A program made the position numbers and the translations under genes. This document shows, piece after piece, positions 1-5,218 of a stretch of DNA of 6,829 nucleotides (positions within the stretch are counted from its first letter, which is position 1; every line of letters starts with the position of its first letter). The notes under the pieces were generated by a model. The model had not been told where the DNA came from, did not search any database, and worked only from the letters and a program-made list of their open reading frames with translations. Location of the stretch: assembly GCA_031270215.1 (NCBI GenBank), contig JAISYB010000168.1, positions 1 through 6,829 of the forward strand. The letters are read 5' to 3'. The stretch is from Streptococcaceae bacterium. Lineage in GTDB: Bacteria; Bacillota; Bacilli; Lactobacillales; Streptococcaceae.

Positions 1-874
1 GCCTTTTGGGAAAATTCTTAATTAGAGCTTTTTCCAAATAGGCATGATACAGGCTGATTGTTTCAGGTGTCGCCATTTCATTTAAGCGGTGAATGGCATT
101 CGCAATCTTTTTAAGTCCATACTCATATTTATTTATTTCAAGGAGATAAATCCCTTCTAAAAAGCTAAATCTATTTTTTTCATAAAATAAATTTTTCTTC
201 TCCAGAAATTCTTGAGCAATATGAATCGTTGATATGGCATTGTTCGGCATGTTATTGTCGAGAAAATAAATTGCCGTATTTGCTGAAGCATTACAGATTT
301 CTTCAGTCACATTTGATAATTCCTGATAATGAGTTCCTTTTTGTTGCGCGAGTGTGCTAAGCTTTGTGACAGAACTGGCTGAGAGCATGAAGATTGAGTT
401 AGCATATAAGGAAAGCTCATAAATCCCCCAAAGGTCAATCTTTTGTAGGTAATCTATGATAATTTTGATTTTGTTATTTTCAAAGGGAAGCTTATTCATT
501 TGGTTGATACGCTGCTTTAAGATGATTAAACGATGTTTTTTTAGCAGCGTGCTGATTGTGTTTGTGCGTTGTTCTTCTTGTTCCATCAGGCTGTATAAGC
601 CGTCAAGATTTTTAACATTCACGTATTCATCCACTTTCTCGAAGAAATGTTGATTTAAAAGACTAATGTCATGATGATGATGAATGAGCATTAATTCTTC
701 ATAAGTTGTTGCAGTTTTCTCAAGCAATCCGGTAAGGTTAGCAGTTGTAATTTTGCTTAAGCCACGCTCCCACCTAGAAGCGAAATTGGCAGAAACAACT
801 CCTTCAGTAGCTTCCTTAAGTGTTAGATTTTTGGCGTGACGTATTTTTCTAAAAGCAGGACCTAAATAATACAT
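1..874 (-). CDS. Rgg/MutR-family transcriptional regulator, C-terminus cut by window edge
   Basis: Reading the minus strand from an ATG at 874 gives 291 codons with no stop before the left edge, so the 3' end is missing. The Rgg family is usually about 280-300 residues, so little is probably lost. Residues ~7-60 form a helix-turn-helix of the XRE/Rgg type: LGPAFRKIRHAKNLTLKEA, then VSANFASRWERG as the recognition-helix area, followed by TTANLTGLLEKT. The remainder is an all-helical, TPR-like region typical of the peptide-sensing half of Rgg/MutR proteins. The start is supported by AGGGGAGA (883-890 on the complement) about 9 nt upstream and by a good promoter behind it. Family members are cytoplasmic DNA-binding proteins that often respond to short peptide pheromones and often sit beside bacteriocin genes (MutR, GadR, Rgg). 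Its divergent position suggests that it controls the operon starting at 1329; that role is inference. No pheromone gene was found. Confidence 0.85.
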   Translation of the reverse strand, partial: MYYLGPAFRKIRHAKNLTLKEATEGVVSANFASRWERGLSKITTANLTGLLEKTATTYEELMLIHHHHDISLLNQHFFEKVDEYVNVKNLDGLYSLMEQEEQRTNTISTLLKKHRLIILKQRINQMNKLPFENNKIKIIIDYLQKIDLWGIYELSLYANSIFMLSASSVTKLSTLAQQKGTHYQELSNVTEEICNASANTAIYFLDNNMPNNAISTIHIAQEFLEKKNLFYEKNRFSFLEGIYLLEINKYEYGLKKIANAIHRLNEMATPETISLYHAYLEKALIKNFPKR

Positions 875-919
875 CGTTTAATTCTCCCCTTTTGTCAATA
901 GATTTCCAATATAAAAATA

Positions 920-948
920 AATCTAAACTTATTCGCAAAGGATGTCAA
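920..948 (-). promoter_or_regulatory. Promoter of the Rgg/MutR-like gene
   Basis: On the complement a perfect -35 box TTGACA (943-948) is followed after exactly 17 bp by TAGATT (920-925), which matches the -10 consensus at four of six bases. Transcription would start about 40 nt upstream of the ATG at 874, leaving a short leader with the strong ribosome binding site. This is the best consensus sigma-A promoter in the divergent region. Confidence 0.65.
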
Positions 949-1024
949 GCTTCAGCAAATATCGATGGTTCATCACAAGAATGAAAACGTTTAAAAGTTT
1001 ATATAGTTGTAATCGTTGATTAAT

Positions 1025-1052
1025 TTCAAAACTTTTTAAAATCAGCTATAAT
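1025..1052 (+). promoter_or_regulatory. Candidate forward promoter P1
   Basis: A perfect -10 hexamer TATAAT lies at 1047-1052, with TTCAAA (four of six to TTGACA) at 1025-1030 and a 16-bp spacer. Transcription from here would give a leader of roughly 270 nt before the GTG at 1329, running through the homopolymer tracts and repeats. In A+T-rich DNA a lone TATAAT can occur by chance, so the call is tentative. Confidence 0.35.
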
Positions 1053-1116
1053 TCTTGATAGATATGGGGTTATAAGCTTTTTTGATGTAGTCAATTTTGG
1101 ACGTATTCGTTATTTT

Positions 1117-1146
1117 TTCAAAAAAAAAATCGGGGGGGGGTAAAAT
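1117..1146 (+). promoter_or_regulatory. Candidate forward promoter P2 with homopolymer spacer
   Basis: TTCAAA (1117-1122, four of six to TTGACA) and TAAAAT (1141-1146, five of six to TATAAT) flank an 18-bp spacer made almost wholly of an A run and a G run. If functional, it would drive the operon with a leader of about 175 nt, and promoter strength would depend on tract length. The boxes are only moderately good, so this is a hypothesis. Confidence 0.3.
1120..1140. repeat. Adjacent A10 and G9 mononucleotide tracts
   Basis: Ten A (1120-1129), then TC, then nine G (1132-1140). A nine-base G run is very unusual in DNA this rich in A+T, and both tracts are of a length at which polymerase slippage is common. 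They lie in the control region of the bacteriocin-like operon. A sequencing or assembly length error is the main alternative explanation for the exact counts. Confidence 0.9.
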
Positions 1147-1170
1147 GTTGATTTAACGCACTTTTCGGGA

Positions 1171-1190
1171 CGTTTTGAACGTTTTCAAAC
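1171..1190. repeat. Tandem 9-bp repeat with partial dyad symmetry
   Basis: CGTTTTGAA (1171-1179) is followed directly by CGTTTTCAA (1180-1188), a tandem pair differing at one base. The same block also reads as an imperfect inverted repeat, with GTTT at 1172-1175 and AAAC at 1187-1190 as outer arms. Such arrangements are typical of operators for a dimeric regulator; the divergent Rgg-like protein is the obvious candidate ligand, but this is inference. Confidence 0.35.
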
Positions 1191-1250
1191 ACTTATACAA
1201 CTATATGAATTTCGCTATTGCAGGATATTTTAAAGGGTGTAAACTAATTT

Positions 1251-1265
1251 TGTAATCAGGTTACA
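1251..1265. repeat. Inverted repeat TGTAA-N5-TTACA
   Basis: A perfect 5-bp dyad TGTAA-TCAGG-TTACA lies about 65 bp upstream of the precursor gene. Further TGTAA half-sites occur at 1238-1242 and 1305-1309 in the same orientation as the left arm. It could be an operator or part of an RNA leader fold. The arms are short, so chance is possible. Confidence 0.3.
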
Positions 1266-1295
1266 GCCAAATAGACGTCATTTGGCAAAAAATTC

Positions 1296-1314
1296 TATCG
1301 TCATTGTAACGATA
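1296..1314. repeat. Inverted repeat TATCGT/ACGATA just before the ribosome binding site
   Basis: Six-bp perfect arms, TATCGT (1296-1301) and ACGATA (1309-1314), enclose 7 nt. The right arm ends within 2 nt of the AAGGAGAG ribosome binding site (1316-1323) of the precursor gene. In RNA it would form a small hairpin next to the initiation site; in DNA it could be an operator. Its position makes a role in expression of the GTG-started gene plausible but unproven. Confidence 0.35.
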
Positions 1315-1328
1315 AAAGGAGAGAAAAC

Positions 1329-1571
1329 GTGAAGAAACTTTTTACAGGATTATTTTTAATTACAGGCACATTTGGTATTAGTGCTAGTATGGCACTAGCT
1401 ATTTATTCAGCCTTAGCTGAATATGGCGAAGAACTTACCCTCGGTAGATTACTTACATTGATTGGAGCTACTGGTGCAGTAGGTTTAGTAGTTGCAAGTA
1501 TTTTCGCTTTGGGCGGTGTTTATCTTCTGTCTAAGATGAAAGCTGGTAAAGCTTCTTTTGTTGCTTGGTAA
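1329..1571 (+). CDS. Circular bacteriocin precursor (AS-48/uberolysin-like)
   Basis: This 80-residue hydrophobic peptide starts at GTG; the start is chosen because AAGGAGAG (1316-1323) sits 7 nt upstream and no other start has such a site. Residues 11-80 align without gaps to the 70-residue mature enterocin AS-48: FGI at 15-17 matches AS-48 FGI at 5-7, and the C-terminal VAW (78-80) matches IAW. Uberolysin and circularin A share the same G-x-x-G-I/V start (here G13-T-F-G16-I17). The predicted leader is therefore MKKLFTGLFL, with head-to-tail ligation of I11 to W80 between hydrophobic residues, as in the family. Mature members form compact four- or five-helix rings that permeabilise the membranes of related Gram-positive bacteria. 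The predicted ring has only R40, K69, K71, K74 against E31, E34, E35, a net charge near +1. It heads an operon with membrane, DUF95 and ABC genes typical of such clusters. The alternative, a small holin-like or unrelated membrane peptide, is less likely given context. The exact cleavage site is uncertain by a residue or more. Confidence 0.8.
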   Translation: MKKLFTGLFLITGTFGISASMALAIYSALAEYGEELTLGRLLTLIGATGAVGLVVASIFALGGVYLLSKMKAGKASFVAW

Positions 1572-1590
1572 GAGTTGAAATGATAAGAGA

Positions 1591-1609
1591 TTTAGGCGCA
1601 CTGCCTAAA
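1591..1609 (+). promoter_or_regulatory. Stem-loop after the precursor gene (attenuator or processing site)
   Basis: TTTAGGC and GCCTAAA form a perfect 7-bp stem around GCACT, 19 nt after the precursor stop codon and 24 nt before the next start. It is followed by CTTCGATTTTA rather than a clean U tract, so it is more likely a leaky attenuator, RNase barrier or mRNA stabiliser than a full terminator. Such an element would let the precursor be made in excess of the membrane proteins, as is common in bacteriocin operons. Confidence 0.5.
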
Positions 1610-1633
1610 CTTCGATTTTAGAGGGAATAGATA

Positions 1634-3097
1634 ATGAAGAAAATCATTTATTTAGAGCTATTGGCATTTATCAGGGAAAAATTTAGAGATCGTAAAACAA
1701 TAAAGGTTCTAATTTTCATGTTTTCCGCCTACTTGTTGTTTGGTTATGCTTTAGCGTTTGGTTTAGCAGATATAATTGTAAAAAATTATCAGAGCGTTTG
1801 TCAGGGCATTATTGCACTTGGGCTATTAGGTTTTTTAACTCCGGATAGGACTTTGCTAAGGTATTATGATATGAAGGGGAGAACACTCTTTAAATTTCCA
1901 CAAAATATTAAAATGCTGCTATTTATCAAATCGATAAAGTATGAGTTGTTTGCTGTATCGGCATTTTTATTGTTACTCTCACTTTTTTCAATCCCTATTT
2001 TTGCGATAAAGAGTTCTGTCTTGTTGATATATTGCGTCTTTATTTCACTTTTCCTATTTCTAACAACCAATAAATTAGCTCAGCTATTAATAACGATATG
2101 TCCAAATGTCAAAGCTCTTCATTTTATTTTTGAAATTCTAGGCAATCTATTGATTTTTCTTTGGTTATATTTTGCATGTAGTGGCGCAAAAAATGGATTT
2201 ATCAATCTTTCAAAGCTTAGATTAAATTTGATATTTGAAAAATTACAAAATTTTACCGGACGACCGTATTTTTCTTTGCTAATTATTTTATATCCTGTTT
2301 TATACTACCTTTTAGTTAATCAAATTTTAAAACAGATGTTTAAAAAGACTAAGCAAAATAAAACAAGGCTGCTTAATCTACCGCTTTTTTTATCTCCAAT
2401 AAGGAAAAAAATTTTTCAAGAATTTCGTCAGCTTTCAAAATTTAGTTTATTTTCAAGTATTTTTTTCCAATTAATTGCAATTGTTTTAGTGAAATTTTTA
2501 GTCTTAAACCAAATCGTAAATATCGATAAAATAAGTCTGACTATTTTATTTCCAATATTATTACTATCAATTGGAAAGTTTTTGACAAACTTCAGCTATT
2601 TAAATTTGAAGTTTGAAGGTAGTAAAATTTTATTGCTAATTCAATCCACCTATCAGATTGAAAAATATTTGTTGCAAAAAGCAGCGGTAGTGACGTTTTA
2701 CATTTTTAGTTATCTTCTATTTGAAGTTTTAGCACTTTATTTAATGGCTTTTATTACGCTGTCGACTGCCGCAATTGTTTTAATCTTTTTGCTTTTTAAT
2801 ATCATCGGCTTTTCAATAACTGTCCAAATTTTTTCAAACCTATTTGTTAGATATTCATCAGAGGAGAGGTTTGAAAATGCTTTGAATTTTCCGATAGCGA
2901 GCTTTGTTATTGCTTTGCAGTTCGGATTTGAGGAGCTTGTACTGCTACTTGCCGGAATTGTTGATTATGATAATACTCATATTTATATTTTTATAGCTGG
3001 ATATAGCATGATTGTATTGTTAACCAATCTGTTATTACTCAAAATTTTGAGAAGGAAATTTTATGGTGAATATGGAAAATTTATTGCATCGCGTTAA
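1634..3097 (+). CDS. Large multi-spanning membrane protein of circular bacteriocin maturation (CirB/As-48B-position)
   Basis: A 487-residue, very hydrophobic protein with about 12 apparent membrane segments (approximately 25-46, 54-70, 103-122, 126-145, 168-183, 212-234, 273-292, 300-320, 352-375, 378-404, 421-441, 449-471). Positively charged stretches lie between them, for example around 236-245 and 257-266. It has no signal peptide as such and no recognisable catalytic motif. A large membrane protein directly after the structural gene is standard in circular bacteriocin operons, where its product is needed for production and is suspected of a role in leader removal, cyclisation or export; its biochemical function is not established. 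GAGGG at 1621-1625 is the ribosome binding site. The end overlaps the next gene by 35 bp. An ABC-2-type permease partner for the ATPase at 4148 is an alternative reading that I cannot exclude. Confidence 0.7.
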   Translation: MKKIIYLELLAFIREKFRDRKTIKVLIFMFSAYLLFGYALAFGLADIIVKNYQSVCQGIIALGLLGFLTPDRTLLRYYDMKGRTLFKFPQNIKMLLFIKSIKYELFAVSAFLLLLSLFSIPIFAIKSSVLLIYCVFISLFLFLTTNKLAQLLITICPNVKALHFIFEILGNLLIFLWLYFACSGAKNGFINLSKLRLNLIFEKLQNFTGRPYFSLLIILYPVLYYLLVNQILKQMFKKTKQNKTRLLNLPLFLSPIRKKIFQEFRQLSKFSLFSSIFFQLIAIVLVKFLVLNQIVNIDKISLTILFPILLLSIGKFLTNFSYLNLKFEGSKILLLIQSTYQIEKYLLQKAAVVTFYIFSYLLFEVLALYLMAFITLSTAAIVLIFLLFNIIGFSITVQIFSNLFVRYSSEERFENALNFPIASFVIALQFGFEELVLLLAGIVDYDNTHIYIFIAGYSMIVLLTNLLLLKILRRKFYGEYGKFIASR

Positions 3098-3584
3098 AAA
3101 TAAACCGTTTCTGCTTTCTTTTTTGTGGGCGCTAGTAATTGCGAGCATATTCTTTCTTCTTGGAATCAATATCTCCGGATTGACAGCTGATTTACATGTT
3201 CAAAAGCTCGGATTCCAAGAAATTTTTATCCACAATCTCTTATTGTCGTTGATTTTATTAGTCAGTGTAATTACATTTGGATTAATCTCAAATATTTTGC
3301 TTAGCTTCAATTTTTTGATGTTGGGAATAAAGGTGCGTGCTTTACAGGATACTTATGGCTTTGAAGTAATTATAAATAAAGTTTTACGCCACGGTGTATT
3401 TGAGATACCACAAATTTTATTAGCGGGTAGTTTTGGGCTCTATTTTTTGACAAGAAAACTAACCAAGCAACCGATTCGGATAGATAGAGATTTTGTATTT
3501 TTAACTTTAAAAATTTTGCTGATATGCCTAATATTAAATCTCATATCGGCATATGTAGAAGTCAATTTTTCAATGAAGGGATAA
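3063..3584 (+). CDS. SpoIIM/DUF95-family membrane protein of the bacteriocin cluster
   Basis: This 173-residue protein has four clear membrane segments (about 17-35, 56-76, 112-128, 145-165). It carries the SpoIIM/DUF95 hallmark HGVFEIP (H110, G111, E114, P116) at the start of the third segment and a terminal SAYVEVNF, matching the family's A-x-(I/V)-E ending. DUF95 proteins recur in circular bacteriocin operons (circularin A, AS-48, uberolysin and relatives), where they take part in secretion and/or immunity; the molecular mechanism is not settled. AAGGAA at 3052-3057 lies 5 nt before ATG 3063, which favours this start over GTG 3066 or ATG 3072. The first 35 bp overlap the previous gene in another frame, suggesting translational coupling. 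The sporulation protein SpoIIM itself is unlikely given the operon and the short length. Confidence 0.85.
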   Translation: MVNMENLLHRVKNKPFLLSFLWALVIASIFFLLGINISGLTADLHVQKLGFQEIFIHNLLLSLILLVSVITFGLISNILLSFNFLMLGIKVRALQDTYGFEVIINKVLRHGVFEIPQILLAGSFGLYFLTRKLTKQPIRIDRDFVFLTLKILLICLILNLISAYVEVNFSMKG

Positions 3585-3587
3585 TTC

Positions 3588-4151
3588 ATGATAATTAGTA
3601 AGAGAAATTTTTGGATGCTTTGTTTTGTATCAACCTTATTTTATTCAATCGTTTTTATTGATTACCCTAACCCGATTTCTTTGGTCTTGAAGGAATTGGA
3701 GAAAATATCAGCTACAACAATTAAACCATTTTTTGCCAACCTTTTGCGAGTGTATAATAATTTAATTTTACAGCTTGGTTTCCGTTTATTGCTATTTGTT
3801 TTTAGCATTTGGGTGATAAAATTGATTGTCAGTTTTATTTTAACTGTCGAAAGAAAACTCTCAAAAAGGTCAATTGGAGTTTCAAAAACAGCTGTTGAAG
3901 CATTTGCCTATAATTTGATGTTGATTAATTTAATTCAAAATTTCGTTCTTGGATTTTTAACCATTTTACTTAAACAACCACTTATACTGGTTAATTATTA
4001 CATTTTTTTAATTTTTTTATTGTTGATCTGTCTGGTAAAGCTGTTAACTGCCTATCGATTATTTTGGAAAAAAAGTCATAGTTTTGTCGTTTTATTGCTG
4101 GGGAATTTATCAGCGATATTGTATTTGCTAGTAGGAGTAGTGTTGCAATGA
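3588..4151 (+). CDS. Five-segment membrane protein of the bacteriocin cluster, function unknown
   Basis: I do not recognise this 187-residue protein with certainty. It has an N-terminal membrane segment (8-24), an amphipathic external or cytosolic stretch (about 26-58), then four more segments (about 62-85, 107-127, 133-155, 165-186). A basic loop, ERKLSKRS (88-95), probably faces the cytoplasm by the positive-inside rule. The topology recalls Yip1-type five-segment proteins, but no diagnostic motif is visible. GAAGGG (3575-3580) lies 7 nt before the ATG, the gap from the previous stop is 3 nt, and the stop overlaps the next start as ATGA. It is therefore tightly bound to the DUF95 and ATPase genes. 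Likely roles are the permease part of the exporter or a component of self-protection; it is too large to be the usual ~50-residue immunity peptide. Confidence 0.75.
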   Translation: MIISKRNFWMLCFVSTLFYSIVFIDYPNPISLVLKELEKISATTIKPFFANLLRVYNNLILQLGFRLLLFVFSIWVIKLIVSFILTVERKLSKRSIGVSKTAVEAFAYNLMLINLIQNFVLGFLTILLKQPLILVNYYIFLIFLLLICLVKLLTAYRLFWKKSHSFVVLLLGNLSAILYLLVGVVLQ

Positions 4152-4855
4152 TTGAAATTCACAATTTAGAGAAAAAGTATGACGGCGATGTCTTATTCAA
4201 GGATGTGAATATTACTTTTTTAAAAAGTGATATTTCCTTTCTAGTGGGGAAAAATGGTGTCGGCAAAACGACCTTGATGACTATTTTGGCAGGATTGCTT
4301 GATTTTGAACAAGGCGATATTGAGATAGACGGTCGGTTATTAGAGCTGCCCTATCAGCAGTCAATCCGAAAGCAAATATTTTTATTACCTACCGATAACA
4401 TCAGCATTGATTATTTAACTGCTACTGAAAATTTGTCGTATTATGCAAAGCTGTATCACATTGACGTCAATACAGTGGTAATTGATGAAATTTTAAAGGA
4501 ATATCAACTAAAGCAAGAGGAGAAGAAGCTGGTGGTCGAATATTCGACAGGAATGAAAAAACGTCTTGATTTGGCAATATTAGAGTTAATTTCTCCGGAA
4601 ATTTTATTGCTTGACGAGCCAAGCTTAGGATTAGATGTGTACCACGTTGATTTTCTTAAAAGAAAATTGATGGACTATAAAAAACAAAATAAGACGATTA
4701 TTGTTACAAGCCACGATATGTCACTTGCTAATAAAGTATCAGATAAAGTCTTTCTTTTTAAGGATAAAAATATTGAGGTCTATAATTCTGTGGACGTTGA
4801 CCTTGAAGCAATTATTTTACAAAGCTATCAAGACGTACGAGGAGGAGAAAAATAA
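4148..4855 (+). CDS. ABC transporter ATP-binding protein of the bacteriocin cluster
   Basis: A 235-residue single nucleotide-binding domain with no fused membrane region. Motifs in order are Walker A GKNGVGKT (34-41), a Q-loop region in which LPTDN (80-84) has no glutamine, signature YSTGMKKR (132-139), Walker B ILLLDEP (152-158, with D156 and catalytic E157), D-loop SLGLD (159-163) and switch histidine H189 in TSHD. It should hydrolyse ATP at the cytoplasmic face to power one of the cluster's membrane proteins, in export of the mature peptide and/or pumping it away for immunity, as for CirD/As-48D-type ATPases. The ATG overlaps the previous stop (ATGA), with AGGAG at 4133-4137, so translation is coupled. 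The C-terminal AGGAGG-like sequence (4840-4847) precedes no usable downstream gene. Confidence 0.92.
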   Translation: MIEIHNLEKKYDGDVLFKDVNITFLKSDISFLVGKNGVGKTTLMTILAGLLDFEQGDIEIDGRLLELPYQQSIRKQIFLLPTDNISIDYLTATENLSYYAKLYHIDVNTVVIDEILKEYQLKQEEKKLVVEYSTGMKKRLDLAILELISPEILLLDEPSLGLDVYHVDFLKRKLMDYKKQNKTIIVTSHDMSLANKVSDKVFLFKDKNIEVYNSVDVDLEAIILQSYQDVRGGEK

Positions 4856-4882
4856 AGGTTTTGGATTTGTCCAGTCATTGTA

Positions 4883-4900
4883 GAGGCTGACCCAAAAGTC
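4883..4900. repeat. Possible insertion-sequence end or dispersed intergenic repeat
   Basis: GAGGCTGACCCAAAAGTC resembles the GAGGCTG(T/G)(C/G)CCAAAA-type sequences found at ends of some Firmicutes insertion sequences and as dispersed intergenic repeats. No matching inverted copy or transposase fragment was found in the window, so this is a resemblance from memory only. Confidence 0.2.
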
Positions 4901-5004
4901 ACACCTAGTTTAATGTTCGTGATTCACGGGGGACAATGCAGCAACGACTAAGACAATAGATAAATTTCCGAACATTGGCGAATATTGACAAAAATTTCCT
5001 AATT

Positions 5005-5033
5005 GCTACGTCGTTAAACGATGCACCTTCTTT
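5005..5033 (+). terminator. Weak candidate operon terminator
   Basis: CGTCG (5009-5013) pairs with CGATG (5019-5023), including one G-U pair, around TTAAA; it is followed by CACCTTCTTTT. The stem is short and the T tract is interrupted and offset, so termination efficiency would be doubtful. It is listed because no better terminator follows the ATPase gene. Confidence 0.2.
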
Positions 5034-5063
5034 TCCAAACAGTCGATTAGGATAAATCATCAA

Positions 5064-5095
5064 CACTTGTTATCTAATTCTATTAGGTGGAAGTG
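5064..5095 (+). repeat. Strong imperfect palindrome forming a plus-strand hairpin
   Basis: CACTT (5064-5068) pairs with AAGTG (5091-5095), one G bulges at 5069, TT (5070-5071) wobbles with GG (5089-5090), and ATCTAAT (5072-5078) pairs with ATTAGGT (5082-5088), leaving a TCT loop. This gives 14 pairs, three of them G-U, which are stable only in RNA read from the plus strand. It is followed by an A run, not a T run, so it is not a standard terminator for either direction. Confidence 0.55.
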
Positions 5096-5218
5096 AAAAA
5101 ACAAACGCTTGAAATTTTACAAGCTTTCATTTTAATAACAATATATAGAAGCTTTTTAAAATGAGCGGTCGTCCTATTACAACTTTAGTCGTAAATTGTC
5201 TTAATCTGGCAGCTTTGC

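Larger units (their letters stand above)
875..1328. other. Divergent intergenic control region
   Basis: These 454 bp separate the regulator from the bacteriocin-like operon and hold no convincing gene. Short ATG-started frames exist (25 codons at 942, 16 codons at 1205 on the plus strand) but lack ribosome binding sites and do not resemble pheromone precursors. The stretch is very A+T rich except for a run of nine G. It contains candidate forward promoters, three copies of TTTCAAA (1024, 1116, 1184), a 9-bp tandem repeat and two inverted repeats near the operon start. This density of repeats suggests a regulated promoter region, although the true transcription start cannot be placed from sequence. 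Confidence 0.6.

Noticed and set aside
456..653. 65-codon plus-strand open frame
   Set aside because: It lies antisense inside the Rgg-like gene, has no ribosome binding site, and its translation is an artefact of the coding strand opposite.
942..1019. 25-codon frame divergent from the Rgg-like gene, considered as a pheromone precursor
   Set aside because: The product is basic and polar rather than a hydrophobic pheromone type, spacing to a ribosome binding site is wrong, and it overlaps the regulator's -35 box.
1205..1255. 16-codon frame encoding MNFAIAGYFKGCKLIL, considered as a short pheromone or leader peptide
   Set aside because: No ribosome binding site precedes it, and a hydrophobic 16-mer is easily produced by chance in A+T-rich DNA; worth revisiting only if the frame is conserved in relatives.
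1282..1310. TTGGCA-N17-TGTAAC as a promoter for the precursor gene
   Set aside because: Box quality and spacing are good, but the start would fall in the ribosome binding site itself, leaving no usable leader.
1580..1621. 13-codon frame between the precursor and the 487-aa gene
   Set aside because: It overlaps the intercistronic stem-loop, lacks a ribosome binding site and is too short to be an immunity peptide.
1864..2070. 68-codon minus-strand open frame
   Set aside because: Shadow of the 487-aa membrane protein gene, with no supporting initiation site or recognisable product.
4701..4883. 60-codon frame overlapping the end of the ATPase gene
   Set aside because: It is almost wholly out of frame within the ATPase gene and has no ribosome binding site, so it does not fill the place of the missing immunity gene.
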